Part shown: one piece after another, positions 6,368 through 6,478 of the stretch
How the letters are laid out: every line of letters starts with the position of its first letter
Numbering within the stretch: the first letter of the stretch is position 1
NCBI GenBank assembly: GCA_028281425.1
Contig: JANQJX010000119.1
Span: 1 to 6,478, forward strand
From: Simkania sp.
Lineage (GTDB): Bacteria; Chlamydiota; Chlamydiia; Chlamydiales; Simkaniaceae
Direction of reading: 5' to 3'
DNA: 6,478 bases
Position numbers and translations under genes: made by a program
Notes under the pieces: generated by a model
Database searches by the model: none
What the model was told of the DNA's origin: nothing
The model's input: the letters and a program-made list of their open reading frames with translations, nothing else

Positions 6368-6478
6368 ATGATAGATGTAAATGAAGAGCTAAAAAAATGT
6401 AAAACTGTAGCAGATTTGACAGGGGGAAATGGTCTATTTAAAAAGATCATGAAAGAGATGATAGAAGGTGCGTTGGAG
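6368..6478 (+). CDS. IS256 (mutator)-family transposase, N-terminal fragment cut by the window end
   Basis: Thirty-seven codons are visible with no stop and continue past the window edge. The start ATG at 6368 is set by a strong ribosome site, AAGGAG (6354-6359), eight bases upstream. The peptide has the opening typical of IS256-type transposases: a charged lead-in, then KTVADLTGGNGLFKKIMKEM (12-31) and the start of the helix IEGALE (32-37), which in this family runs into an E-M/L-x-x-H-L-G-Y segment not reached here. Such enzymes are DDE transposases that move the element by a copy-out, circular-intermediate route. The catalytic triad lies beyond the window, so activity cannot be assessed. 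The family call rests on recalled similarity of a short N-terminal segment. The truncation is only the window boundary. Confidence 0.72.
   Translation, partial: MIDVNEELKKCKTVADLTGGNGLFKKIMKEMIEGALE

Larger units (their letters stand above)
6247..6478 (+). mobile_element. Left end of an IS256-family-like insertion sequence (runs off window)
   Basis: The assignment rests on two things: the transposase N-terminus coded at 6368-6478, and a probable terminal repeat just upstream, beginning GGAGTCTGTTGAATGAACTG, which resembles IS256-family ends. The leader between them (6275-6367) is purine-rich and contains a small AT hairpin (7-bp stem 6302-6308 with 6313-6319), of a kind that could damp read-through translation from outside. 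The element is inserted upstream of secA with its transposase reading away from it. The right end, full transposase and target duplication are not visible, so completeness cannot be judged. Confidence 0.65.

Noticed and set aside
6199..6450. Minus-strand ORF of 83 codons overlapping the insertion-sequence leader
   Set aside because: It lies antisense to the transposase start and terminal repeat, is dominated by F and S codons from A-rich DNA, and resembles nothing known.

Overview
The window most likely comes from an environmental (Parachlamydiales-like) member of the Chlamydiota. The main evidence is the secA gene. Its product matches the chlamydial SecA form closely, as far as I can recall that family: the same N-terminal block, the same enlarged crosslinking-domain region, and no C-terminal zinc motif. 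The DNA is AT-rich throughout. The phylum call is firm; anything finer than phylum is a guess.

Layout, left to right. Positions 1-343 hold no gene I can support; a weak promoter lies just before the first gene. Positions 344-2991 form a tight three-gene plus-strand operon with gaps of 5 and 3 bases: a divergent SIS-fold (phosphosugar isomerase-like) protein, then the alpha and beta subunits of a thiamine-diphosphate (ThDP) E1 enzyme. No E2 or E3 gene is present. The E1 beta subunit carries signatures I associate with the E1-like enzymes found in surface-polysaccharide and nucleotide-sugar clusters, not with housekeeping pyruvate dehydrogenase. The pairing with an SIS protein fits a sugar-modifying role, but the substrate is unknown.

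Convergent to the operon, with only 25 bases between stop codons, is secA (5980-3017, minus strand), the ATPase motor of general protein export. A good hairpin-plus-T-tract terminator for the plus-strand operon lies inside the last part of the secA coding sequence (3091-3119), so the two converging units overlap at RNA level.

Upstream of secA is an AT-rich, gene-free stretch of about 265 bases. It is followed by the left end of an insertion sequence that resembles the IS256 (mutator) family: a probable terminal inverted repeat starting near 6247 and the first 37 codons of its transposase, reading away from secA and running off the window.

The most interesting material is the SIS-E1alpha-E1beta operon. 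The SIS protein has lost the usual phosphosugar loop, and E1alpha has Glu in place of the Mg-binding Asp of the ThDP motif. Both suggest either a specialised activity or functional drift.
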